Positions 13,109-26,512 of a stretch of 64,000 nucleotides of DNA are shown here, in pieces. Made by a program: the position numbers and the translations under genes. Position 1 is the first letter of the stretch. Every line of letters begins with the position of its first letter. The notes below the pieces were generated by a model. The model searched no databases. It was not told the DNA's origin and was given only the letters and a program-made list of their open reading frames with translations. This DNA is from Monoplex corrugatus (Eukaryota > Mollusca > Gastropoda > Littorinimorpha > Ranellidae): assembly GCA_030674185.1 (NCBI GenBank), contig CM060305.1:171456834-171520833 (forward strand), in the 5' to 3' direction.

Positions 13109-16100
13109 GTCAGCTCTGCGTGGATTGGGCACAGTTTGCTAACAACTTGATGATTGTGGTGATGGTGATGGTGACGACGGTGATGATGACATATTGATGA
13201 TGGTAACAATGACATAAATGGTGATGCTGCTGCTTCTGATGATAATAATAATATTAATGATAATGATGATATTATCAGTAATAGTGATTTTACTAACAAT
13301 GATGATAATTATGATATTAATAACAGTAGGCCCTGCATGTAATGATCTTGTTAACTTTGATATTAACCCTTTGCCACCTGCACCCTATCTACCAACTGCA
13401 AAAACTTAACCCTTTGACTCCCTCACCCTATCTACCAGCTTCCTGCAGGAAGCTGGTGGATAGGGTGAGGGAGTCAAAGGGTTAAGTAGCTGGTGGATAG
13501 GGTGAGGGAGTCAAAGGGTTAAGTTTTTGCTCTTCCAGCATGGTTGACAAAGAAGGATGCTGTTGGGCAGGCTGCAGGAGTCAAAGGGTTAATAAGAATA
13601 ATGATAGTGATATTAATAACAGTAATATTGATGACAATAATGATATTGATAATGAATGCAGATGGAGAGGAAATTCAAGCATGTTGAGATATTCAGATCA
13701 CCAAGACTGCATTAGAAAATATGAATGATTTTGAATACTTAGGTTCAGTTAAAGCTCATGATAGCATCTGCACTAAAGACATCAAACAAGAGTAGGAATG
13801 GCAAAATAAAAAATGGTCCAACTCAGTAGCATTTGGAAAGACAGAAGCATACCATTAGCCCCTAAGATCAGAATTCTAAATGTCTGGTTTGGTCAGTAAA
13901 GCTTTGGCTGTGAAGCTTGAATGTGCAGAAAAGCAGATGAACATAGGATCAATGTGGTTCTACAGGCAGCTTCTTAGAGTCAGATGGACTGATAAATGAA
14001 CGAATAACACAAATTGAATGAACTCGTAGTCTGATGCCAAGTGTTGGCAGAATCAAGAAAAGAAAAAAAAATTCTTACACTTCCATTTAACTAGTAACTT
14101 CCTATGCATCAAAAATGGAATGAATGACCCGTAGGAGCCATGTGCTTCTATCAGATCGATATGCCTGAGGTAATGAATGATGAAGAGGTTCTCTGAGCAT
14201 CAGTATGCTGCAGTCAGGATGTCATTGAGCTGATTGGGATGTGCACTGGGCAGGGAAGTTGCCAGGGCCTGAACTTCGTGGGCCCTTGGGTTCAGATCAC
14301 TCAAATCCTTACCCACCTTTTTATAAGCTCGGGAGATCATTTGGCTGATCCACCAGAATACTGTTGCCCAGGAAATGGCTTTTCTGTGGTTCACATTCTT
14401 AAAGATGAAGAAGACACCTCTGGCCTGTGTGGTTGTGCCTAGTGTAATTCCAATAAAACTTAAAGCAACATACCAGGCAAAGCTAATACTCCTTAGTTGA
14501 CATGATGTTGATATCACTCAGTACTCAGATAACTAACTGGGGACTGGTCCTCTGGAGATTGGTTCTTTGCCTGGAAGTCTGGAAAGCATGACTAGTGTCT
14601 TTATTAGTATATTGGTTCTTTGCCTGGAAGTCTGGAAAGCATGACTAGTGTCTTTATTAGTATATTGGTTCTTTGCCCGGAAGTCTGGAAAGCATGACTA
14701 GTGTCTATATTGGTTCTTTGCCTGGAAGTCTGGAAAGCATGACTAGTGTCTTTATTAGTATATTGGTTCTTTGCCTGGAAGTCTGGAAAGCATGACTAGT
14801 GTCTATATTGGTTCTTTGCCTGGAAGTCTGGAAAGCATGACTAGTGTCTTTATTAGTATATTGGTTCTTTGCCTGGAAGTCTGGAAAGCATGACTAGTGT
14901 CTTTATTAGTATATTGGTTCTTTGCCTGGAAGTCTGGAAAGCATGACTAGTGTCTTTATTAGTATATTGGTTCTTTGCCTGGAAGTCTGGAAAGCATGAC
15001 TAGTGTCTATATTGGTTCTTTGCCTGGAAGTCTGGAAAGCATGACTAGTGTCTATATTAGTATATTGGTTCTTTGCCCGGAAGTCTGGAAAGCATGACTA
15101 GTGTCTATATTGGTTCTTTGCCCGGAAGTCTGGAAAGCATGACTAGTGTCTTTAATGAGTAGGCAAAGACTGGACTATAGGTTGCCAGAAAGTGGTATTG
15201 TTATTATTTGTTATTGTTTTTTATTATTATTATTTTATTTTTGGATGAAGTAAGAAAAAGGAGAAATCCAGAGCCAAGTCATCACCTGGCCTGATGTCAT
15301 GCCTTATCTATTGCACAAGAAGGGTTGCAGTGTCCTCAAGTGGCTCCACCAACTGATAAGATCAGCATGGAGGAACATGAAGATCAGCAAGCAGTTGATA
15401 GGATGATAGCTGATGGAGTATACCAGGGCTTCCAATTTTTCCTAAGAAATCCGAGAAAATCCACAGGCTGCTTAAAAAAAGTTCTTTCCGAAAAAATAAA
15501 AAATGGACTGGTATTCTTTTTCTTCCGTGAAACAGTAGGCCTTTCGTAGAAGACAACGAAACTTCGGGAAGGGGGATAAATCTGGTATCAATTTCTGTTA
15601 AAGTCATTTTCTGAGGTGGTTCTTTTTTTATTGTTTTTTGTTTTTGTTTTTGTTTTTCATTTCCTTCTGTCAAGTGCAGCTTGTCCTCAGAGCCAACAGC
15701 AAAAGTTTTGAGGAGAGGTGGGCTGACATTGAAAAACATCCAACAAAGACTGCAAGCTTTTTCCAAACCAAAATCCTGAATGCCTCTTCTTCAAAAGAGC
15801 TCTTTACAACCATGAATCATCTTGGCACACAAAAAGATTTACCTCTCCCAGCGAAACACACTAATGAAGAACTTCCATCTGTATTCTCCAAGCTATTTCA
15901 CCACCAAAATACAAACTCTTCATGATAAGCTTGACAGGACACCCTGTCAACCATGCCCACCTGACCCTTCCTTCTCTGGCACACCTCTTATTACTTTTGC
16001 CCCAGTCTCACAAGAAGAAATTCTCAACACAGTCAGATCTATGTCATTCAAAACCTGCGAACTGAATCCTCTTCCAGGTTCTCTCTATTTCCGACTGTCT

Positions 16101-19100
16101 CCCTACTCTCCTCCCATTCATCACTGACATCATCAACACTTCTCTTCAAACTGGAACTGTCCCAGATTCTTTCAAGTCTGCTATCATTCACCCTCTCCTC
16201 AAGAAATACAATTTAGACCCAAATGAACTGAAAAACTACCGGCTTGTCTCTAATCTCTCTTTCTTGTCAAAACTCCGTGAAAAAGTTGTCCTCAACCAGC
16301 TGAACTCTCACCTGTCTGCCAACAATCTCCTCAATCCTTTCCAGTCAGCCTACCGCCAGTGCCATAGCACTGAAACTGCCCTACTACACATTCTCAACAA
16401 TCTCCTCCTTGCAACTGATACTGGCAAAGTCTCTCTCCTCACACTCCTTGATCTGTCTGCAGCCTTTGATACCATTGATCATGGTATTCTCCTTTCTACA
16501 CTCCATATACTTTTGGCATCTCTAACATTGCTCTCTCCTGGTTCACTTCATATCTATCAAACATAAAACAAACTGTTCTTATCAATGGCACTTACTCACA
16601 ACCTGCATACCTGACCTGTGGTGTTCCACAAGGATCTGTCCTTGGCCCTGTTCTTTTCACTCTTTACACCTCCCCCCTGTCCACCATCGTCAACTTCCAC
16701 TCTATAAAACACCACTTCTATGCTGATGACACCCAACTTCAAGACAGTGACTCACCTGACAATGTACAGCGCCTCTTGACTTGCAGCACTGAGTGTTACT
16801 CGGACATTAAGAACTGGATGACATACAATAAACTTCAGCTTAACGACGACAAGACAGAAACTATCCTCATTGGCACCCGTCAGAAACTTTCTCAGCTGCC
16901 TCCTCTTTCTCTCCCATTATGTAACACATCAGTCCCAATTTCTGATTCAGCTAAAAACCTTGGTGTCTGCCTTGACTCTACCCTCTCCGTGAACAACTTT
17001 GTTTCTCAAACTGCCAGATCTTGCTACTATCACCTCCATCATATAAGCCTGATCAGGAAGTATCTCTCTGTCGAAAGAACTGCAAAACTCGTTCTCTCCT
17101 TCATAATGTCTTGAATTGACTATTGCAATTCACTCCTGTCTGGTCTTCCTGCCTCCACCATTCACATCCTACAGCACATTCAAAACAATGCTGCACGCCT
17201 TGTACTCAAAAAGAAAAAAGCTGACCACATATCTCCTCTCCTGGCACAACTTCACTGGCTCCCTGTATCAAAGCGCATACAGTACAAACTAGACATCATG
17301 TGCTACAAAAGCCTCAATAACGCAGCCCCTGATTACCTGTCAAGCCTACTTGAGATCTATGTTCCCTCACGTACCCTCCACTCTGCCTCCGATCCTCTGA
17401 CTTCGCTTTCCACGCACTAAGCTCAATACCTATGGTCCACGAGCTTTCTCTGTTTCTGGTCCACTCTCCTGGATCAAACTTCCTCTGTCAGTCCGCCAGC
17501 AACCTACTTTTGTCTCCTTCAAGTCCTCTCCAAAACTCACCTTTTCTCCTCTGCATAAAATCCTGACCTCACTCATCCCCCTCTGTAGCCTGTCTCCACT
17601 CGGAGTGGAATCACATTGTAATATATATTTGTATATAATATGCTCTCTGTAGTTTTCCATTGCTTTTATTCTTTTTCCCCATTTATAGCCATGTGTGAGT
17701 GTGTGCGCGCGTGCGTATGTGTATGTTCAGCGCTTAGATTTGATTTCTATCAAGATTTTGCGCTATATAAATATTGTAATTATTATTATATATATTTGTA
17801 TATAATATGCTGTCTATAATTTTCCATTGATTTTCTTCTTTTCCCCCATTTATAGCTATGTGTGTGTGTGTGTGTATGCGCCGCGACGCGTATGTGTGCA
17901 TGCATGTGTATGTGTCTGTTCAGCGCTTAGATTTGATTTCTATCAAGATTTTGTGCTATATAAATATTGTAATTATTATTATTATTATAAAAGTAAATGG
18001 TGTTGGTATTGAGTTCCACGAAAAATCAATGTTGTGGAAATGACCTCAAAAAGAGCAGAGGTTGGCATAGCCTACTGTCTTGTGCCGTTACAAAGTCAGT
18101 TAACTTTAGTAGAGCAGGCATCCACAAACTTTCAGTCCATCTCAAGCCAAAGAAGTAGCAGATGAGGTAAAAACTGGAAAGAACCACGAAGATGTTCAGT
18201 CTAGGTTGTTACTTAATGCTTGTTGGAGCATACATTAGAAAAATATAATCAAATTATTTTTCTTGAATCCAACACCAGTGCGTATAAATTATATGCTTCA
18301 ATACAAAGGCTCATGAACAAGCCCAAAGTGTGCCAAACAGCGTCAGATTGCTTTATTTTACATCTGTATTCAAAAATAATTTTCTAGGGGACCATGCCCC
18401 TGGACCCCTCTACATTTTCACTGATTTTTTCCATTTCCCTCTGGGAGGCCTGAGTGGACATTTCAAAAGAACAGAATTCAAGGGACATCAGCCAGTTCAG
18501 GTCAGTATTACTTATGAACATCAAAGGGAATATCTTCTTCTCCATTATGGCGGCAAGGTTGACCAAATATCTAATGGGAAACGAGTACCAGGATTTGTCA
18601 GTCCAAAAAGGAGGCATCTGTGCCACGATGATTTGGGAAGCAATCCACAGAGCAAAAACGGAAAAGAAAGTCCTCAGCGTGGTGTGGCTAGATCTGGCAA
18701 ATACCGATGGATTAGTCCCACACAAAATGATTCAGCTGACCCTGGAGATGTATCATGTCCCAGAGGACATCCAAGAAATGCTGAAGAAGTATTTGATGGC
18801 TTCAAAATGCGATTCTCCACAAAGAATACACATCAGTTTGGAAGTAGGCATACCCATGGAGTGTTCTGAGCTTACTGTTTTTGTACTTTGTATCTGCTTC
18901 TATGCTAGTTGAATGGGTAGCGCAAACTGTGTTAGATTTGAGAAGTTCTATACAACATGGGAGATGATTCTCAAGAGTTATGTCCTTTGATTATACCCAT
19001 GGACTGTTTGCAATGGAGGTCATCTTGAAAGTAGCAGTGAGGACTTCAGGGATACCCAATGCCCCTCTGAAAGCCATCATGGACGATATGACAGTACTTT

Positions 19101-22100
19101 CCACAAAAGAAGAAGAGACACGCAGGATCCTGATGCAGTTGGACAAAGTCGTGGCCTCATCTGGGATGAATTTCAAACCAAAAAAATCACGGAGCCTCTC
19201 ACTGAGGAAAGGTAAAGCAGATGAAACAGTAATGTTTACTGTTGCCAACCAGTCCATTCCAACAGAAGAACAAGTGAAAAGCCCCGGAAGGTGTTATAAC
19301 GACTCCCTGAAAGATACACAGAAGAGTGAGGAAACTAAGCAAATGTCAGAAGAAAGTTTGCAGGTAATAGACCGCTGTGGCCTTCTTGGAAGGTACAAAG
19401 TATGGTGCCTGCAGTTCATGCTGATTCAAAGCTCCTCTGGCCTCTGTTGATATGTGATATGAACACTAGCACAGTGGAATCAATGGAGGCCAAAATCAAC
19501 AAATACACAAGGAAACGACTTTGTGTCCTCCTAGTCTCACTGACGTTGTGCTGTATTGTCGCCAGGCAAAGTGAAGCTACTCCTAAAATACATTGTTGAG
19601 GAGTACAAGGCACGAAAAGTCAGGCTGCTTAGCATGCTTGAAAACGCTAGAGAAAAGGTTGTGAGATCAACCCAGCCCAAGCTGAGGATTGGTAGGAAAT
19701 GAAAGTCCATGAGGCGCTTTTGCAGCGAAATAAAGTCTCATGGTCAGAGAAATAATGGGGCACACGCAGACCAACAGGTAGGGACTTGGATCAACAAAAA
19801 TGGAATGGTGATCAAAGGCCGTAATACAAGAGACGAAGAAAGAAGATGATGCCACAAGGCTACAGAAGGCAATTCAACAAGGCCAACAGGGGCAGTGGAC
19901 TTCTGGGGAAAATGCACTCCAATGAAGTCAAAGCTGGAATGGCCTGTGGCATATGGCCCCTCTCAGAATCAGTTTCATCCTCAGTTCTGTATATGACCTG
20001 CCCTCAAATGCCAATGTGGTGAAATGGGGGAAATTGGATAGCCCTGCTTGCCCGCTCTGCCAGGACAGACAATGGAACATGCCCTGAGCTCATGCAAGGT
20101 AGTGCTAACCCAAGGAAGGTACACATAGAAGCACAATCAAGTGCTTCAAAAGATTGCATAAACCATCAGCACTGAGAACCATACTGCCTGAAAAAAAAAT
20201 GAAAAAAAAAGAAAAACCTGGCCACCAGAATCTCCAAAAAACACTCTAGGCCTACATGGCAGGAGGCAGGAAAAAGTGGTATCGTGGCATCAAAAAGATG
20301 TCACCCAGAACTTGGAAACGGGGTCTGCTGGATAAAGTGGATGTCTGAGAGTGCATCGCAGATCTCTCACAATGGGGGGGAACACTCAGAAATCATCAGA
20401 CATAGACTGGACATAGTTCTCCATTTCCATTTATCCAAACGAGTGATTCTGATCGAGCTCATTGTACCATACGAAAGTAGAATGGAGGAAGCCCATATCT
20501 ACAAGACTGTTAGTTTTCTTGCCTTTCTGAAGTCTTGGCAAAAAAACAAACAAACAAACAAAGCAGTGCGCACGCATGAGCGCGCGCATGCGCGTGTGTG
20601 TGTGTGTGTGACAGAAAATATGACAACTTGGGTCAAGGGTCATTGGCTGAACAGATTTTAGTGTACCCTAGCTCAGCATCTCGTGTGTGTGTGTGTGCAT
20701 GAGTGTGTGACACGAAGGGAGGATGACGGCTTGGGTCACGGATCACACACCTTATTTCTCTCCTGCCCCCCCATGCATCTCCACATGGAGGATTCGTCGT
20801 TTATGAATGCTTTGATAAATGTTGAGAGTGTGCACCTTGATTTGACTCTTGAACCAAGGTTTGGCACCTGATAAATGTACTGTTATTATTGTTAATATTA
20901 TTATTACTATTACAGGAAAAAGACATGCACCTCAACTGGTTGCTTAAAATCGAAAGATGGTAGCTTAAAATCGAAAGATGGTAGGCCCTACGCTTATCAT
21001 GAAAAAAGACAAAATATTAGATAGATGGGTAGGGTCATAGATGGGTAGAGTACATGACCTTTTTAACAATGACAGAAAAGAAGACCAGATTATAACAAAG
21101 AATGTTGAAGGACCACACATGATAAAATATGAAGTTAGAGCAGCATTGAAAAAGATGAAACCAGGAAAAGCTCCAGAACCAGACAATATTACGACAGAAA
21201 TGACTGAGGCCCTAAAAGAATTTGGTATTGAAAAAAATAAGTCTTCCTAAATGAAATTTATGACACCAGAAAAATCCCCAAAGATGTGTCAAAATCAAAT
21301 TTCATTGCACTTCCAGCGAAAGCAGGGGCTATAGAATGCGAACTACATTATACAATCACCTTGATGAGGTTTGTGTGTGTGTGTGTGTGTATGTGTGTGT
21401 GTGTGTGTGTGTGTGGTGGTGGTGGTGGTGGTGGTTTGTGTCTTGTGTGTGTGTGTGTGTGAACATGTTTGTGAACATGTGTGTGTGCGTGTGTGTGTGT
21501 GTGTGCGCGAACATGTATGTGTGTTGTATCAAATGTGTGCGTGTGTGTGTGGTGTGTGTGTGTGTGCGCGCAAACATGTATGTGTGTTGTATCAAAGAGA
21601 CAGAGAAATGTATTCATCACTTTGAAATTTTGTTGTCTTGAGAGACATGATTAGAAATGAAGAGATCCTAGAGATGGTTGGAACAACACCTATCAGTCAT
21701 TACACCACTCAACAGCGGATCAAGTGGTTTGGCCCTAGACAGGATGCCAGTCAATTAGCCAGCTCTTTAAGCTAACACCAGATGCCACTCAACTAGCCAG
21801 CCCTGTAAGCTGACAACATCAGATGCCAGTCAACCAGCCAGACCTTTAAGCTGACAACATCAGATGCCACTCAACCAGCCAGTCCTATAAGCTGACAACA
21901 TCAGATGCCAGTCAACCAGCCAGACCTTTAAGCTGACACCACCAGATGCCACTCAGCCAACCAGCATTTTAAGCTGACAACACCAGGTGCCAGTCAACTA
22001 ACCAGTCCTTTAAGCTGACAACATCAGATGCCAGTCAACCAACCAGTCCTTTAAGCTGACAACACCAGATGCCAGTCAACCAGCCAGTCCTCTGAGCTGA

Positions 22101-23007
22101 CATCAGATGCCAGTCAACGAACCAGCAATTTAAGCTGACAACACCAGATGCCAGTCAACCAATCAGCACTTTAAGCTGACAACACCAGATGCCAGTCAGC
22201 CAGCCAGAATTAAGCTGACAACACCAGATGCCAGTCAGCCAGCCAGAATTAAGCTGAAACCACCATATGCCAGTCAACCAGCCAGTCCTTTAAGCTGACA
22301 ACACCAGATGCCAGTCAACCAGCCAGACCTTTAAGCTGACAACACCAGATGCCAGTCAACCAGCCAGTCCTTTAAGCTGACAACACAGCATACCAGCCAA
22401 CCCCAGCCAACCAGCCAGCTCTTCAGCACTATATGCCAGTCAGCCAGTAGCCTTTTAGTTTACAGCACCAGATGCCAGTCAACCAGCCAGCCCTTCAAGG
22501 TTTCAAAACCAGATGCTTGGACCTTGATACCAGAGAAAGACCGTGGCAACACTGGACAGGAGTGACAGACACTTCACATCTACAACCTCACTGTATGCAA
22601 GGCTTCCCTTTTAGCAGCAGGCCATACAGACATCAGACGTGGTTATTGTGAACAACAAGGCTGCTCCTGCTGAGGCTGTTGTGTGCTGGTCAGACACACA
22701 GGACATTCAGAAGTGGTTATTGTGAACAACAAGGCTGCTCCTGCTGAGGCTGTTGTGTGTTGGACAGACACACAGGACATCAGGAACATTGGGGCATTGA
22801 AGCAGCTGTGGGAGAACATTAGCCTCCAGGACCAGTCTTGTGTCCCACATGAAGGCCTAAACCAGGCGTCAAAGGATCGACCTGTATGCCTACTCATATG
22901 GAGACCACATCCATCCATCCATCCATCCACCCGTCCATCCATCCATCCATCCGTCCACCTGTCTGTCCATCCGTCCATCCATCCATCCACCCACCAACCC
23001 ATTATTG

Positions 23008-23072
<65 letters not shown>

Positions 23073-26000
23073 AGGCAGAAGACACAGACCAGAGACAGAA
23101 CGGCCAAGAGGAGATGGATAACATCTATCACCTGCATTCTGACCTACACACAGCCTTCCACATGGGTAATTTACATACACTACATGGGCAATTTACATCC
23201 ACATAGGTAATTTACATACACCTCCACATGGGTGATTTACATACACCACCCCCACATGGGTAATTTACATAACCTCCACATGGGTAATTTACATACACCT
23301 CACATGGGTACTTTACACACACCTCCACATGGGTACTTTACATACACCACAAATTTACATACGCCTCTACATGGGTAATTTACATAACATCCACATGGGT
23401 AATTTACATACACCTCCACAAGGATAATTTACATAACCTCTACGTGGGTAATTTACATACACTGTACATGGGTAATTTACATAAACTTATATAGGTAATT
23501 AACACATAATATTTGCAGTTAATTTTGTGATTAGATCACACATTGATAGAACCAGATATAGGACCAGATATGTGTAAAGTTTCAAGGCACTGAAACAGTT
23601 ATTGTTTGAGGTATTAGGACATTCCTGCTACTTATTGAGTGAACCTTGTAGGTGTAATATTGACATTGATGTGATGTTAGTTGACATGACATTGATGTGG
23701 ATGTGATATTGACACGGATGTGATATTGATGTAGCTGTGATAGTGATGTAAATGTGATGTGGATGTGATATTGATGTAGGTGTGATATTGATGTAGATGT
23801 GATGTGGATGTGATATTGATGTGGATGTGATATTGATGTGACTTGTGTAGATGTGGTGTGAAATCAGTGTTGATGTTGTATGTGTACAGGGGAGGAGGTT
23901 GGTGTAGAAGGAAAGATTGTCCAACAGTTAAGTGAAGGCTTTCTAAACAGATTCCTGCCTTCCCTGCAAACTGCCCAGACCTCTGTGGCTGAAATCCTGT
24001 GAGTTCGTACTCCGCGGTTGTGTTTCTTTGTCCTGTATTTTGACTTGTTTCTTTTTCCTGTGTTTTGACTTCCTTCTTTGTCCGTATTTTGATGTTCTTC
24101 TTTGTTCTCTGTTTTGCCTTTTTTTGTCCTGTATTTTGACTTGTTTCTTTGTCCCGTCTTTTCACTTCCTTCTTTGTCCTGTATTTTGACTTTGTGCTGT
24201 ATTTTGACTTGTTTCTTTGTCCTGCATTTGACTTGTTTCTTTGTCCTGTATTTTGACTTGTTTCTTTGTCCTGTATTTTGACTTGTTCTTTGTCCTGTTA
24301 TTTGACTTGTTATCTTTGCCCTGATCTTCTTGATCTTTCTGATCTTTGTCCTGTATTTGACTTGTTTCTTTGTCCTGTATTTTGACTTGTCTTGTCCTGT
24401 ATTTTGACTTGTTTCTTTGTCCTATTTATTTTTCTGTCTTGTTTTGCTTTTTTGTCCTGTATTTTGACTTGTTTCTTTGTCCTGTGTTTTGAAATGTTTC
24501 TTTGACCTGTATTTTGACTTGTTGTCTATCTTTGACTTTTCTTCTTTGTCCTGTTTCTTTGACTTGTTTCTTTGTCCTGTATTTTGACTTGTTTTCTTGT
24601 CCTGTATTTTGACTTGTTTCTTTGTCCTGTATTTTGACTTGTTTGTCTGTCTGACTTTTTTTGACTTATTTCTTTGTCCTGTGTCTTTTTTGACTTGTTT
24701 CTTTGTCCTTGTATTTGACTTGTTTTTTTCCTATTTTGACTTGTTTTGTCCTGTGTTTTGACTTGTTTCTTTGTCCTGTATTTGACTTGTTTCTTTGTCC
24801 TGTTTTGACTTGTTTGATGTCTATTTTGCTTTTCTTTGTCCTGTTTTTGACTTGTTTCTTTGTCCTGTATTGTTTTTTGCTTGTTTCATTGTCCTTGTTT
24901 TGATTTCTTTTCCTGTATTACCGTATTTTTGCTTTTGCTTTCTTTGTTCTGTATTTTGACTTGTTTCTTTGTCCGTATTTTGCTTCTTTGTCTGTATTTT
25001 GACTTGTTTCTTTGTCCTGTATTTGACTTGTTTCTTTGTCCTATATTTGACTTCCTTCTTTGTCCTGTATTTGACTTGTTTCTTTGTCCTGTATTTTGAC
25101 TTCTTGCTTTTGATGTCCTGTATTTGACTTGTTTTTGTCCTGTATTTTGACTGTTTTTGTCCTTGTTGACCTGTATTTTGACTTGTTCCTTTGTCCTGTA
25201 TTTTGACTTCCTTCTTTGTCCTGTAGTTTGACTTATTTGTCCTGTATTTTGCTTGTTTCTATGTCCTGTATTTTGACTTCCCTCTTTGTCCTGTATTATG
25301 ACTTGTTTCTTTGTCCTGTGTTGACTTGTTCTTTGTCTTGTATTTTGACTTGTTCTTTGTCCTGTAGTTTGACATCCTTCTTGTCTGTATTATGACTTGT
25401 TTCTTTGTCCTGTGTTTTGACTTGTTTCTTGTCCCGTATTTTGACTTGTTCTTTGTCCTGTATTTTGACATCCTTGTTGGGACAGTGACGATCATGTTAC
25501 TAATGGTTATATTGGTAGTGATGGTGATGTTTCTGACGATGACATTGACAGTGATAATGATGTTATTGATGGTGATGATGCTGATGCTGATTAGGTGATA
25601 TTGATGATGATGATAATGATGTCACTGATGGTGATGATGATTTTGATATTGATGATATCAAGGATGGTTATGATGATGCTGACAACAATGATTACAGTGA
25701 TGATGGCAGTGATACAGAAATAACCAGACAGTGAAAATGATGATGATGACGATGATGACAGCGACAGTGATGATGAGTGCGATGATGACAATAGTGAAGC
25801 TAATGAGGAGGAGGAGGAGGAGGACAACAACAACAGTAACAACAACAATGATGATGATGATGTTGATGGTAACTATGATGATGACAGTAATGATGATGAT
25901 TGTGAGGACAATGATGGTGATGCTGCTGCTGCTACTGCTCATGATGGTGATGGCATCGATAATGACAACAGTGATATTGACTAATATGATGATAACAATG

Positions 26001-26463
26001 AAGACGATAATTATGATGTTGCAGAAATAACCAGACTGTAGTGATGGAGACGTTGGAACAGGAGAATGCCAAATTCAGGGACTGTACCGCCCACACTTAT
26101 CTGTCTGATATGGTGTGTAAATACCCCTTTACATATTTTACACTGATTTACAGTGCACAGCCCACATACACATGTATGTAAACATGTCACTTTACATACC
26201 GGTACTTTACTCTGGTTTACATGATTTTGACCCTCGCATTTGCATATCTCGCAGAGAAACTTCCCCTAATATTCGTGGCTTTTCAGCTGTTTTCAAGGAA
26301 AATATGGATCATGTACACTATACAGCACTACTCAGCCGTCATTTATAATTACAAATAATAATTACATAATAATTACAATATTTATATAGCGCAAAATCTT
26401 GATAAAATCAAATCTAAGCGCTGAAGCAGACACACAGCAAGCACGCACGCACGCACACACACG

Positions 26464-26512
<49 letters not shown>

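Larger units (their letters stand above)
15243..20545 (+). pseudogene. R2-superclade non-LTR element, decayed copy A
   Basis: This is a decayed relative of the element at 56.3-61.5 kb. Its first part (15243-15423) corresponds to the linker before RT (gccaagtcatcacctggcc). A hAT-like insertion follows, and the element resumes at about 18453 with [36 protein letters not shown] and [13 protein letters not shown]. Near 20045 is the Cys-Cys-His-Cys knuckle (CPLCQ) and near 20400 the endonuclease motif, where PD has become LD. There are several frameshifts and stops. A second disruption lies at 18861-18992. It lies in the sense orientation in BLOC1S6 intron 1. Confidence 0.85.
20915..22670 (+). pseudogene. 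RTE-like retrotransposon, internally expanded
   Basis: The + strand reads through the start of an RTE-type [35 protein letters not shown], then IECELHYTI near 21330. GT-rich sequence occupies 21373-21595. The C-terminal part resumes with [20 protein letters not shown] and QRIKWFG (21643-21733) and ends with [15 protein letters not shown] near 22595. Between the last two blocks lies a 41-bp minisatellite that starts from the element's own codons (MPVNQPA). Most of the RT palm is missing. Confidence 0.75.

Noticed and set aside
14200..14517. 105-codon - strand frame in BLOC1S6 intron 1
   Set aside because: I recognise no domain, and no splice or promoter context supports it; left as unassigned.
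22643..23210. Frames of 90-175 codons around exon 2 (both strands)
   Set aside because: They join RTE-like 3' sequence, (CATC)n and (GT)n in frames other than that of the exon; only 23075-23165 is supported.
25731..26030. Met/Thr-rich 99-codon protein
   Set aside because: It is a trinucleotide-repeat translation ending at the exon 4 border; kept only as a possible splice decoy.
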